From Spartobacteria bacterium UBA695 (lineage in GTDB: Bacteria; Verrucomicrobiota; Verrucomicrobiia; Chthoniobacterales; Chthoniobacteraceae): a DNA stretch of 64,000 nt. This document shows positions 37,419-46,484 of the stretch, one piece after another; the first letter of the stretch is position 1; each line of letters starts with the position of its first letter. Position numbers and translations under genes: made by a program. The notes beneath the pieces are model-generated. The model did not search any database. It saw only the letters and a program-made list of their open reading frames with translations, and had not been told where the DNA came from. The stretch is from NCBI GenBank assembly GCA_002298145.1, contig DBMP01000021.1, positions 1 to 64,000 on the forward strand, read 5' to 3'.

Positions 37419-40400
37419 GCTTTCAGCGTCCGGGCGGGCCGAGCGCGGCGTGGCGTTGATCATGGTCCTCTCCACCGTGGTGCTCGTGACCATCCTGCTT
37501 GTTGGCTTCAGCAGCATCATGAACTCCGACCGCTCCGCCAGCGTCGCCTACAGCCAGTCCGTGCGCGCCGAGCAGACGGCCTCCGGCTGCCTGCAAATGA
37601 TCGTCGCCGATTTGCAGCGCGAGATGGGCAAGGACGCAGCCCCGGACACCGGCGGAGGCAGCTACCCGAAAAAACCGGTCTACACCAACGTCACCGGTTC
37701 CAACGTCGGCCCTCAGGTCACGGCCACCGCCGCGTCCATTCCCACATTGGTCAAAACCAGCGGCCCCTCTCCCTCGTTTACCGGATCGCGCGTGAGCGGC
37801 ACCTACCTCCTCGCCACCAGCGTTAGCGCCACCACCTCCTCGCGCAATGGCCGCACCGTGGACCTTCCGCGCTGGAACTACGCCAGCTTCGGCGCCTACG
37901 CTCCCTCAGACCCGGTCCCCCACTGGGTGCTCTTGACCCGCGAAGGGCCGAGCAACGGTGACGGCCTCACCTTCAGTAGTACCGGGGCCAGCGTCAATAA
38001 CGCCGCCGTCTCCAACTCGAACTATGTCGTCGCCCGGTTCGCCTACGCCATCTACGACGAAGGGGGCCTGCTGGACATCACCTCGGCGGGGCACCCGGCG
38101 GGTATGACCGCCGATGAAATCCAGAAATTCAAAGGAACCCTCGCGGGCGCCGACCTCACGAAACTCAACATCGACGTGCAGAAGCTGATCCAGTGGCGCA
38201 ACGCCGCCACGGGAGGCAACAACGCCAGCTTCACCACCTACGCCACGGACTTTTTTGCCAAAAACGGCTACCGCCGCGTGGCCCCCGGCGACACGAATTT
38301 CCTCAGCCGCCAGGACCTGATCCGGGCTGCTGAAACCGGCGGCGCGGGCCTCTCCTCGGGCACCTCCGTGCTTCCAAACCTCACCACCTTCACCCGCGAA
38401 CGCAACGCCCCGAGCTGGCGGCCCCAGAACCCGCCCGGCCTCACGCCATCGATCGACTACTCCTCCAACGCCCTGACCCTCACCTCCACGAACGTCTTTA
38501 TCCCGCTGGTCCGCCATTCGCGTCCCGCCACCATCCAGGCCTACAAGATCGACGGCTCAACGGATGCCAGCTACCCCGTCGAGGCAGGCGATCCGCTGGT
38601 CTACAAGCGCTTCCCCCTGGACCGCCTGCGCTGGCTTGGTGCGAGCGGCCCCCAGAACGGCGCGACCGACGCCGCGATCCAGACCCACTTCGGCTTGAAA
38701 TGGGATAGCGACACCGGCGTATGGCACTACGTGGGGCCCTCGGGTAATACCGAGCAAAGCGCCATCAAAACCCTCAGCCAAGTCGCCGCTGAGACTACCA
38801 GCCGCGAGCCGAACTTCTTCGAACTGCTCCAGGCGGGCATCCTCGCCGGTTCGCTCGGCGGCGAGATGCACCTCTCTGCGGGAGGCGCCGTCGCCAATAA
38901 CGCCTACAACTCCCAGCACGAGCGCTCGACCACCTTGCACGTCATGCGCATCGGCGCCTCCATCATCTCGCAGTACGAGGCGAGCTGCTGCCCCGCCGTC
39001 GTTAGCTTCTTGCCCTATGCGGGCAGCTCCATCTCGTGGCAAGCCGCCGGGATCGACAACCTTCCTTACCTGAACCTGACGGCCATTCTCGCGGGCAAGA
39101 ACGCCAGCAATAGCCTAGGCTGCTACTGGCTGCCCGCGTTGTGGAATCCCCATCAGGGAAATGTCAGCACCGGGCGGCCCAAAGTGCGGCTTCACGTCGA
39201 AGGCTCCATGGGGTTCGCCAACCTCTACGGGCGCAACATCCCCGCTTACAGCACGGGCATCACCGTCAACAACGTGAACTACCAGGGCGGGATCTTGTAT
39301 TCGCTCGACGCGACCACCGAGCTTTCGGCCAACAGCGGCTCCGGCGTCAACGGCTTCACCGACTCCCACGTCATCACGCCCTCGGACCTATCGAGCGCCC
39401 CCGGCGTCGGGAGCGCCCAGGGGATGACCTGGGCATCGCTTCCCTCCATCGGCTCCGCCACCTACGCGGGTTACCGGCTTCCCGATTACCTCATCGACCC
39501 CCTCGACGCCCCGACCTCCCTGACCTCGGCCGTCAACGCCCAGTGGAACTGGCTCTATTCATGGATCAACTGCAACGCCGCCGACAAATTCAACACCTGG
39601 CTCGAATACCAGAACCCCTCGGGCACCTGGGTTCCCTATAACTACAACGCGGGCATCAACGATTCGAGCACCTGGTACACCAAAGCCTTGTTTTTCTACG
39701 CCGACTACATGGGCCGGAGCTACACGACGAACGCCCAGGGAGTGAGCACCTTTTACCCCGCCACGCTTCAGCCTCTGGACACCACCAGCAGCGACCTCTA
39801 CGCCCGCAAGTATTACCAGGAAATATCCGATCCCCGCTCCCTGCGCTTTAACTGGTCCGTCGGTCAGACCGACGTTTCCGTGGGCGCCAGCTGGTCCTCC
39901 TTCCTCAAGAGCACCCTTTGGAGCAGCGACACCCAGAGTGCTTACCAAACCTACGGCCGCCAGGACACGCAGAACATCCCCAAGGGCTTCGGCCCGGGCA
40001 CCGGATCGTACGCGGCCTACGGGCAGCCATCGTTCCTCGCCGGGCTTAGCCGGAATAACACCACCCCGCCCGGCAGCTCCACCTCGCTCGCTGCGTACAA
40101 AGACCCCGACGGCGTCCAGCGCATCGCCGACAGCGGCCTCTACAGCGCGCTGGCCTCCAGCAACGGCTGGAAAGGCGATCCCTACGCCACTTCCGCGACG
40201 CGCGTCGCCGACCGCCCGGTCATCCTGAACCGGCCTTTCTACAGCGTGGGCGAGCTCGGCTACGTCAACCGCGATTGCCCGTGGCGGACGCTCGACTTTT
40301 TCACCGCCAATAGCGCCGACGCCGGGTTGCTCGACCTCTTTACCGTTAGCCAGAGCGACGACAAAGTGATCGGCGGCCGCATATCGCTTAACACCCGCAA

Positions 40401-40833
40401 CCTCCCGGCGATGCAGGCCGTCGCGGCCAAAACGATATCCGACGTCATCGCCACCACCGAACTATCCAGCCCCGACCTGATCGCCTCTGACCTGGTGAAG
40501 CTTAGCGGATCGGCCCCCCTGGCGGGCCGGGATGAACTGGTCACCAAATTCATTCCCAACGTTGCCGCGGCGGATTTCGGCGGCGCGAGCTCCGACGAGT
40601 GCAACGTCAAGCCCCGGCGCGAAGGCGTCGTCCGCGCGCTTGCCGACGTGGCGCAGACCCGGACGTGGAATTTGATGATCGACCTCGTCGTTCAAACTGG
40701 CCGCTACCCCGGCTCCGCCCGGAGTCTCGACCAGTTCATGGTCGAGGGAGAGCGCCGCTACTGGCTGCACGTCGCCATCGACCGCATCACCGGCGAGGTG
40801 GTAGATCAGCAGCTCGAGCCGGTCAATCGCTGA
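37390..40833 (+). CDS. Large GspK/PilX-like protein, Verru_Chthon cassette protein A-like
   Basis: This is a 1147-residue protein. Near the N-terminus RGVALIMVLSTVVLVTILLV gives a GspK/PilX-like helix without the +5 Glu, as in the tip pseudopilin of type II secretion. The rest is a very large extracytoplasmic region rich in Ser, Thr, Asn and Tyr with no enzyme motif I know. I chose ATG 37390, which overlaps gene C; the longer frame lies inside gene C. By analogy it would cap a pseudopilus made with D, B and C, but no GspE/F/D secretion genes are near. It may present or move surface polymers. Confidence 0.8.
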   Translation: MCPFPNTTHKLSASGRAERGVALIMVLSTVVLVTILLVGFSSIMNSDRSASVAYSQSVRAEQTASGCLQMIVADLQREMGKDAAPDTGGGSYPKKPVYTNVTGSNVGPQVTATAASIPTLVKTSGPSPSFTGSRVSGTYLLATSVSATTSSRNGRTVDLPRWNYASFGAYAPSDPVPHWVLLTREGPSNGDGLTFSSTGASVNNAAVSNSNYVVARFAYAIYDEGGLLDITSAGHPAGMTADEIQKFKGTLAGADLTKLNIDVQKLIQWRNAATGGNNASFTTYATDFFAKNGYRRVAPGDTNFLSRQDLIRAAETGGAGLSSGTSVLPNLTTFTRERNAPSWRPQNPPGLTPSIDYSSNALTLTSTNVFIPLVRHSRPATIQAYKIDGSTDASYPVEAGDPLVYKRFPLDRLRWLGASGPQNGATDAAIQTHFGLKWDSDTGVWHYVGPSGNTEQSAIKTLSQVAAETTSREPNFFELLQAGILAGSLGGEMHLSAGGAVANNAYNSQHERSTTLHVMRIGASIISQYEASCCPAVVSFLPYAGSSISWQAAGIDNLPYLNLTAILAGKNASNSLGCYWLPALWNPHQGNVSTGRPKVRLHVEGSMGFANLYGRNIPAYSTGITVNNVNYQGGILYSLDATTELSANSGSGVNGFTDSHVITPSDLSSAPGVGSAQGMTWASLPSIGSATYAGYRLPDYLIDPLDAPTSLTSAVNAQWNWLYSWINCNAADKFNTWLEYQNPSGTWVPYNYNAGINDSSTWYTKALFFYADYMGRSYTTNAQGVSTFYPATLQPLDTTSSDLYARKYYQEISDPRSLRFNWSVGQTDVSVGASWSSFLKSTLWSSDTQSAYQTYGRQDTQNIPKGFGPGTGSYAAYGQPSFLAGLSRNNTTPPGSSTSLAAYKDPDGVQRIADSGLYSALASSNGWKGDPYATSATRVADRPVILNRPFYSVGELGYVNRDCPWRTLDFFTANSADAGLLDLFTVSQSDDKVIGGRISLNTRNLPAMQAVAAKTISDVIATTELSSPDLIASDLVKLSGSAPLAGRDELVTKFIPNVAAADFGGASSDECNVKPRREGVVRALADVAQTRTWNLMIDLVVQTGRYPGSARSLDQFMVEGERRYWLHVAIDRITGEVVDQQLEPVNR

Positions 40834-40853
40834 ATCACTTCATCCTTTTGCAA

Positions 40854-41510
40854 ATGAAACTCCGCTGGATCGCCCTTCTCACCCTCCTCGCCACCGTGCA
40901 CGCCCCGGCCCAGGAAGCCGCCACGCTTTCCGCGCCCACCCCGCCGTTGATCGCCGAGCCCCGCACCGCCGACTGGCTGGTAACGGTCCAATATGCCGTT
41001 GCGCCAAAGCCGGAAGATTTCCGCATCCTGGAAGTGCGCTCCACGCTGGCCGGAAAGATCAAGCATGATCGAATCACTCTAAGTAACCACAAGGTGCGGG
41101 ACCAATGGTATTCCGGATCAGTCCTGCTCTGGATGACCAATACCGGGAGAGTCGTGGCCGACGATCTCAGCGGATCGCCTGTGTCCGACGAGATGAGCCC
41201 AGCCGTTCCGGGCGGTTTCCCCGGCGTGGCCTGGGTGAAAATCGCAGCCTACACCGGCGCGGCCCATTTCGAAAATCACCTGTGCCATCACTATGCCACG
41301 GCGGGCCGCGAAGCCTGGATCGACGCCTCCACCAAGCTCCCCGTGGCCTATCGGGGCGCGGACGGTACGCTCTACCGCTACCAGTTCAACCCCACTCCCG
41401 CCGAAGCGCTGACGCTCCCCCCGGCATTCCAGAAAGTCGCGGAAACGCTGGGCCGAGAGAGCGAGCACCGGCGGAAGATCGAAGAAGCGATCAACGGTGC
41501 GCGTCAATAA
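40854..41510 (+). CDS. Exported hypothetical protein downstream of the cassette
   Basis: This is a 218-residue protein with a signal peptide (MKLRWIALLTLLATVHAPAQ). The mature part has no recognised domain. It lies 20 bp after cassette gene A and is probably its fifth operon member. Its 3' end overlaps the convergent isomerase gene by 20 bp. A periplasmic partner of the pseudopilins is possible but not shown. Confidence 0.65.
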   Translation: MKLRWIALLTLLATVHAPAQEAATLSAPTPPLIAEPRTADWLVTVQYAVAPKPEDFRILEVRSTLAGKIKHDRITLSNHKVRDQWYSGSVLLWMTNTGRVVADDLSGSPVSDEMSPAVPGGFPGVAWVKIAAYTGAAHFENHLCHHYATAGREAWIDASTKLPVAYRGADGTLYRYQFNPTPAEALTLPPAFQKVAETLGRESEHRRKIEEAINGARQ

Positions 41511-42303
41511 TGCCGAGGAAGCACTCGAGGGCCTCGTCGAGCGGCGGCAGCTCCGGGTGCCATTGTTTTTCCCATTCCAGCGAGAGCGTCAAGCCCTTGC
41601 CTTCCGGGGAGCGGAGCAGCTCCAAGAGATCGCCATAGGGGAACTCCCCCTCGCCCGGGAGAACCTGCCGGTACGCCTCGCCGCCAGTGGAGACGCTATC
41701 GCGGCAATGGAGATGGCGAACATTGCGGCCGATCAGGGCGAAGGTCTTTGCGAGCGCATCGCCACCGAGCCGCCACGTGTGGTGGGTGTCCCATAAAAAC
41801 AGAACGTCCTCCCCGGCCCGGGCGATGAACTCCGAGAGCGTCGCTGTATCCACGAGCGCGCCGTGCGTCTCCACGAGGAGCTGGCATTCGGTTCCCGCGT
41901 TGGCCCGTGCCGCGTCGGCCTGGCGGTAGAGGTCCGCGGCGTAGCAAAGATCCTTCGGCGTCATCACCTGGCGCTCGCCGCCGCCGCCGAAAATCCGGAC
42001 GTAGGGGCTCCCGAGAGCGTCGGCCACGCGGCAGGTTTCCACCAGGTGCGGGATGTCGGCGGGGCCGCTTCCGAGCAGGTCGAAAGATGCGCCGAGCCCC
42101 GCCACGGCGATCCGGGCGCGCTGCAAGCGTTCACGGGTATGGGCAAGGGCCTCCGGATGCGCCGCGAGGAATCCCGGGTAATCGACGAGGCCCTCCAGGG
42201 AGCGGATTTCCACTGTGGAAATACCGAAGCGCCGGGCGCGTTCGCAAAGCGTGGCAACGTTGTCCTGGGGACAACCGAGAGTGGAGAAGCAAAGGGGAAC
42301 CAT
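41491..42303 (-). CDS. Sugar phosphate isomerase/epimerase (AP endonuclease 2-fold TIM barrel)
   Basis: This is a 270-residue TIM barrel of the xylose-isomerase-like type. Metal-binding positions are suggested by VETHG, WDTHHTW, HCRDS and a final SLEWEKQW. It probably isomerises or epimerises a sugar or inosose; the substrate is unknown. The start is ATG 42303, near VPLCFSTLG. It is the last gene of the minus-strand GntR-deoC-pfk operon, 96 bp after the kinase. Confidence 0.82.
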   Translation of the reverse strand: MVPLCFSTLGCPQDNVATLCERARRFGISTVEIRSLEGLVDYPGFLAAHPEALAHTRERLQRARIAVAGLGASFDLLGSGPADIPHLVETCRVADALGSPYVRIFGGGGERQVMTPKDLCYAADLYRQADAARANAGTECQLLVETHGALVDTATLSEFIARAGEDVLFLWDTHHTWRLGGDALAKTFALIGRNVRHLHCRDSVSTGGEAYRQVLPGEGEFPYGDLLELLRSPEGKGLTLSLEWEKQWHPELPPLDEALECFLGIIDAHR

Positions 42304-42399
42304 GGGAGGTGGTAATCTGGAGGGCTTGCCGGGCCGAAGGCGCCCCGCTTTGACTTCGCCCATAATGGATTGACCCCGCCGGTTGTCAATCCTCCGGGT

Positions 42400-43626
42400 T
42401 TAAGCTGACACGGCGATTTTTGGCACGCGGGGCGCACGCAGGCGATGGGCCTCCGGGAGCTGCGTCCCCACCAGCGGGCGGCAGTAGCTCCGGAAGAGCG
42501 CCGTCACGCCGTTGGCTTCCTCGTTGATGAATTCGTCCGGCATCGTCCTCGTCCTGCCCGCCACCTCATCCAGCCGAACGAGATCGTAGCATACTCCGTA
42601 ATCCATCACCGGACGGCGGATCACCACCGAGCCATCGAGATGGTCCCGCATGGCGTAGTGAACGGCGGTCTCCCCCAGCTCCCGGGCTTCCTGCGCATCC
42701 CGGTCGGAGATCACTCCGGCGAAACACCGCTGGAGATAGCCGAACGTATCGGCCCGCACGCGCCGGATTTTGAGCCCCTTGCGGATCGTCTCCGCGAGCA
42801 GGTCTCCGAGGAGACCCGTTCCCGAGAGCTGCCGGTTGCCGTGCGCATCCCGCTCGCGGTTCGGGCTGAGCTGGAGCAGGATCGGCGTCCCCTGTGCATC
42901 CTTGATCCCCTCTGCCACGGCGATCACGCACCGGCCGTGCTGGCGGTAGACGTGCTCCACATCCGCGAGAAACGCCTCCTGCGAGAACGGGCGCTCCGGC
43001 AGATAGACGAGGTGAGGGCCGTCATCGGCATACTTTTTCGCCAGGATCGATGAGGCAGTCAGGAACCCCGAATGCCGCCCCATCACCGTTCCGATCAGCA
43101 CGCCGGAAAGCGCGCGGCTATCGAGGTTGAGGCCCATGAACGCCTGTGCCACGAACCGCGCCGCCGAGCCGAAGCCCGGGCAGTGGTCGTTGACAGCGAG
43201 GTCATTGTCGATGGTCTTGGGGATGTGGATTGCGCGTAAGTCATACCCGGTCGATTTCGCCTGCTCGTCGATAATCCGCACCGTATCCGCCGAGTCGTTG
43301 CCCCCGATGTAGAAAAAGTAGCGGATGTCATGGCGGCGCATCACCTGGAACATCCGCGCGCAGTATTCCGCGTCGGGCTTGTCGCGGGTCGAGAGCAGTG
43401 CCGAGGAGGCCGTCGCGGCGACCTGTTCGAGGTGGTGGGTGGTTTCTCGGGTCAGATCGAGGAACTCCTCCTCCACGATTCCTCGAACACCGTGGAGCGC
43501 CCCGTAGACCGCCTTGGTGAGCGGATTCTTCCGCGCTTCCAGCGTGACCCCTGCCAGCGTTTGGTTGATGACGGCGGTGGGCCCGCCGCCCTGGGCGACG
43601 AGCACTTTTCCTTCCAGGCCAATCAT
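42400..43626 (-). CDS. 6-phosphofructokinase, PPi-type
   Basis: This is a 408-residue protein with the PFK fold. AQGGGPTAVINQ is at the N-terminus, GGNDSADT at about 108-115, PKTIDND at 136-142 and GRHSGF further on. An Asp in the GGND motif in place of the ATP-type Gly is typical of pyrophosphate-dependent enzymes, so PPi is the likely donor. It phosphorylates fructose 6-phosphate reversibly. It starts 3 bp after deoC, so the two are co-transcribed. Confidence 0.88.
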   Translation of the reverse strand: MIGLEGKVLVAQGGGPTAVINQTLAGVTLEARKNPLTKAVYGALHGVRGIVEEEFLDLTRETTHHLEQVAATASSALLSTRDKPDAEYCARMFQVMRRHDIRYFFYIGGNDSADTVRIIDEQAKSTGYDLRAIHIPKTIDNDLAVNDHCPGFGSAARFVAQAFMGLNLDSRALSGVLIGTVMGRHSGFLTASSILAKKYADDGPHLVYLPERPFSQEAFLADVEHVYRQHGRCVIAVAEGIKDAQGTPILLQLSPNRERDAHGNRQLSGTGLLGDLLAETIRKGLKIRRVRADTFGYLQRCFAGVISDRDAQEARELGETAVHYAMRDHLDGSVVIRRPVMDYGVCYDLVRLDEVAGRTRTMPDEFINEEANGVTALFRSYCRPLVGTQLPEAHRLRAPRVPKIAVSA

Positions 43627-43629
43627 GCG

Positions 43630-44406
43630 CTAATAGCCGCCACCGGCCAGGGCGGAGTGTTCGATCGTCACCTCCACGGGCTGTTCGCCGACGCCGCGCT
43701 TTTTGGCTTCCTCAAGGATCGCCTCCGTGGCCGTCGCGCCGATCCGGCTCACGCCGATCGAGCGCACCAGCAGCAGATCATCGAGCGTGCGCACGCCGCC
43801 CGCCGCCTTGATCTGGACCGTGGACGGGCAATGCTGGCGCATCAGTTGGAGGTGGTGCAGCGTCGCGCCTTTGTAAGAATATAGGCCGTTGCTCTGCTTC
43901 ACAAATCCATAGCCCGTGGAGGTCTTGACGAATGCCACGCCGATGGTCGAACAGATTTCGCACAGCTTGATGACGTGCTCATCCTGAAGGTAGTCGTTTT
44001 CAAAAATCACTTTCAGTATCGCGTGATGGGCCGCCACCGCGTCCTGGATCGCCTGGATCTCGGCGGCGACGTAGGCCCAGTCACCACCGAGCGCCTTGCC
44101 GATGTTCACCACCATGTCGATCTCGACCCCGCCTGCCGTCGCTGCTGCTGCGGCCTCTGCCACCTTGATGGCTGTCGTGCTGTTGCCGTGCGGGAAGCCG
44201 ATCACCGGGCAGACGCGAACGTCGCTTCCGGCAAGGACTTCCCGGGCGAGCGGGATGGAGTAGGGCTTCACGCAGGCCGTGGCGGTGTCGTACTTGCGCG
44301 CGAGCTCACAGCCCCTGCGGATGTCATCGTCCGTCATGGTGGGGTGCAGCAGCGAATGATCAATCATCTTCGCCAAATCTTTGAGGGTAACTTTGATGGA
44401 TGTCAT
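43630..44406 (-). CDS. deoC: Deoxyribose-phosphate aldolase
   Basis: This is a 258-residue TIM-barrel aldolase. The Schiff-base lysine lies in FVKTSTG (K161), with DMVVNIG (D97) and LKVIFEN as further family marks. It cleaves 2-deoxyribose 5-phosphate to glyceraldehyde 3-phosphate and acetaldehyde. Its neighbours are a GntR regulator and a phosphofructokinase rather than nucleoside genes, so a different aldol substrate is possible. Confidence 0.9.
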   Translation of the reverse strand: MTSIKVTLKDLAKMIDHSLLHPTMTDDDIRRGCELARKYDTATACVKPYSIPLAREVLAGSDVRVCPVIGFPHGNSTTAIKVAEAAAAATAGGVEIDMVVNIGKALGGDWAYVAAEIQAIQDAVAAHHAILKVIFENDYLQDEHVIKLCEICSTIGVAFVKTSTGYGFVKQSNGLYSYKGATLHHLQLMRQHCPSTVQIKAAGGVRTLDDLLLVRSIGVSRIGATATEAILEEAKKRGVGEQPVEVTIEHSALAGGGY

Positions 44407-44471
44407 GGAATTATTCTTGGGTTTGAGTGATGGGATGGGTGTTGAAAATGCTAACGCCCCGCCGCGCGGAA

Positions 44472-45233
44472 CTACGGCAGGAGATGGCCCATGGTGGGCT
44501 GGGAGGGGTGCAGGCCGCCGAGTTCGCAGCGAAACTCGTAGGCCTCGGCGCGGTAGAGCGTTTCCTCGCGCCAGAGCGGCTTGCCGTCGGCGACGTAGCC
44601 CAGCGCGAGAACCGCCAGCGCCGCATCGCCCGGTTTGGTTTGAAGCGCCGCCGCGTCGCTGCCGGAAAGCTTCACCGCGCGGATCGTCTGGCTGGCTCCC
44701 GTGATCGCCAGCTTGTGCTTCTCCGTCCAGGCCGCGTAGAGCGATCCCTCCAGGTCCCGCTTAGTCAGCCGTGGGCAGAGATCCGCCAGGATGTAACGGC
44801 GTTCGAGAATGACCGGGACGTCGTCCGCGAACCGCAGGCGCTCGACGAAGAAAAGGCGCTCCTTCGGCCCCGCCCCGAGCTGAGCGGCCACCGGGTCCGG
44901 CGCTTCCGAGGCTCGCAGGCGGCGGAAGGCGAGCAGCTCCGTTTTGGGCACGCGCCCGGCGCTCCGAGCCTTGTCGCTGAAGCTCACCAGCGAGCGCAGA
45001 TCGTAATCGAGAACCCCCGGGCGCACGAACGTCCCCACGCCTTTGCGAAATTCCAGGGTGCCGTCGGCGACCAGGGAGGAAAGGGCTTTGTTGGCCGTCG
45101 TCCGGCTCACGCCGAAGCGTTCGGAGATCTCCCGTTCCGTCAGGAACTTGTCGCCGACTTTGAAATCGCGTTTCAGGATCAGCTCGCCCAAGGCCTGGCG
45201 CAGCTGTTGGTAGATGGGATCTTTTATTAGCAT
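44472..45233 (-). CDS. GntR/HutC-type transcriptional regulator
   Basis: This is a 253-residue protein. The N-terminal winged helix reads YQQLRQALGELILKR with TEREISERFGVSRTTANKAL, and the rest is a UTRA ligand domain (LERRYILADLCPRL). It is upstream of deoC in the same direction (65-bp gap) and probably controls the aldolase-kinase-isomerase genes. A 6-1-6 palindrome lies directly in front of its start codon, where it could block its own translation or serve as an operator. Confidence 0.88.
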   Translation of the reverse strand: MLIKDPIYQQLRQALGELILKRDFKVGDKFLTEREISERFGVSRTTANKALSSLVADGTLEFRKGVGTFVRPGVLDYDLRSLVSFSDKARSAGRVPKTELLAFRRLRASEAPDPVAAQLGAGPKERLFFVERLRFADDVPVILERRYILADLCPRLTKRDLEGSLYAAWTEKHKLAITGASQTIRAVKLSGSDAAALQTKPGDAALAVLALGYVADGKPLWREETLYRAEAYEFRCELGGLHPSQPTMGHLLP

Positions 45234-45234
45234 C

Positions 45235-45247
45235 GTGGCTAAGCCAC
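45235..45247. promoter_or_regulatory. Palindrome at the GntR gene start
   Basis: GTGGCT-A-AGCCAC is a perfect 6-1-6 inverted repeat one base upstream of the GntR ATG (minus strand). It covers the position where a ribosome binding site would be, so it may be an operator or an mRNA hairpin. Confidence 0.45.
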
Positions 45248-45367
45248 CGTGCTACATGCCGTGTCGAAAGTCAACCTCCAAAAATCGGGATGGGGTTGAT
45301 TTTCTGTTCGTTTCGCGGGGGAGGAATGCTACGCTAAGGACGTCAAGCCCCCCCGGCGTTTTTCCTT

Positions 45368-46465
45368 ATGAGCAACTTCCTCACGATCCGGCAGCTCGCG
45401 GCGCTTGCCGGAGTCTCCCAGGCCACGGTCTCCATGGCGTTGCACCATCATCCCCGCATCGCCCAGGGCACTCGCGAGCGCATCTTGAAGCTCGCCGAGG
45501 CGCATGGATACACGCCCGATCCGGTCGTCTCATCCCTCATGACGCGCCTTCGCACCGCCAGGCGCGAACGCTCCTGCGAGAAAATCGCCTACCTCAGCTT
45601 CTGGAAAACGGCCGATATGTGGCGGGGCAATATCAACGAGCGGGCGTATTACGAAGGGGCCTGCGAGCGGGCCGAGGAGACCGGCTACGAGATCGAGCAT
45701 TTCTGGGCCAAGGAACCGGGCATGAACGGCACCCGGCTCAGCCGCATTCTGTACACGCGGGGCATCCGCGGCGTGGTCCTCGGGCCGTTGCCGAGGCACC
45801 TGGGGCACGTCTCGCTCGACTGGCGCTTGTTCGCCAGCGCGGCCTTGGGCCTGACGATCGCGCAGCCGAACGTGCACCGCGCGACCCACGCCTACCATGA
45901 CGGAATGATGCTCGCGCTGCGCACGCTCAAACGGCGCGGGTACAGGCGCATCGGGTTTGTGAACTCGGCATTGTTCGAACGGCGCGTCAAGCACGGCTGG
46001 CTATCCGGGTTCCTGACCTTTCAGCAGCAGCTGCCGCAGAGCCAGCGCGTGCCGCCGCTGCTGCCGCGCGAATGGGGGCTTTCCGACGGGCCGCTGAGGA
46101 GCTTCCCGAAATCGCCCGAGATCGGCATGCACGCCTGCGCGGGCGGCATGGTGTGGAGCCCGGAGCGGTTCTATAAGTGGCTCGACGAATACCGGCCCGA
46201 GGTCATCGTGAGTAATACTGCGCACCCGCTGGCGTTTGTGCGCGAAAAGGGCATCCGCGTGCCCGAGGAGATCGGCTTTGCCTCGCTCCACCGGCTGCTG
46301 GACACCGACCCGTGGGCCGGGATCGACCGCCTGCCGCGCAGCATCGGCGCCGCCGGGGTCGATCTCGTCACCGGGCAGCTTCAGAACAACGAATACGGCC
46401 TCCCGCGCTGCCCCAAGATCGTAAGTATCGAAGGCGTCTGGCGCGACGGCCCCACGGTGCGATAG
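45368..46465 (+). CDS. LacI-family transcriptional regulator 2
   Basis: This is a 365-residue protein with N-terminal helix-turn-helix TIRQLAALAGVSQATVSMAL and a sensor domain containing LKRRGYRRIGFVNS and IGFASLHRLLD. It starts at ATG 45368, divergent from the GntR gene. It is convergent with GH94 (20 bp between stops). It is a natural candidate to bind the palindrome in the GH94 promoter region, though that is inference. Confidence 0.88.
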   Translation: MSNFLTIRQLAALAGVSQATVSMALHHHPRIAQGTRERILKLAEAHGYTPDPVVSSLMTRLRTARRERSCEKIAYLSFWKTADMWRGNINERAYYEGACERAEETGYEIEHFWAKEPGMNGTRLSRILYTRGIRGVVLGPLPRHLGHVSLDWRLFASAALGLTIAQPNVHRATHAYHDGMMLALRTLKRRGYRRIGFVNSALFERRVKHGWLSGFLTFQQQLPQSQRVPPLLPREWGLSDGPLRSFPKSPEIGMHACAGGMVWSPERFYKWLDEYRPEVIVSNTAHPLAFVREKGIRVPEEIGFASLHRLLDTDPWAGIDRLPRSIGAAGVDLVTGQLQNNEYGLPRCPKIVSIEGVWRDGPTVR

Positions 46466-46484
46466 CCGCCGGTCTGCCGGGCGA

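Noticed and set aside
45270..45310. TCAACC...GGTTGA inverted repeat upstream of LacI regulator 2
   Set aside because: The arms are only six bases and the spacer is long, so chance is likely.
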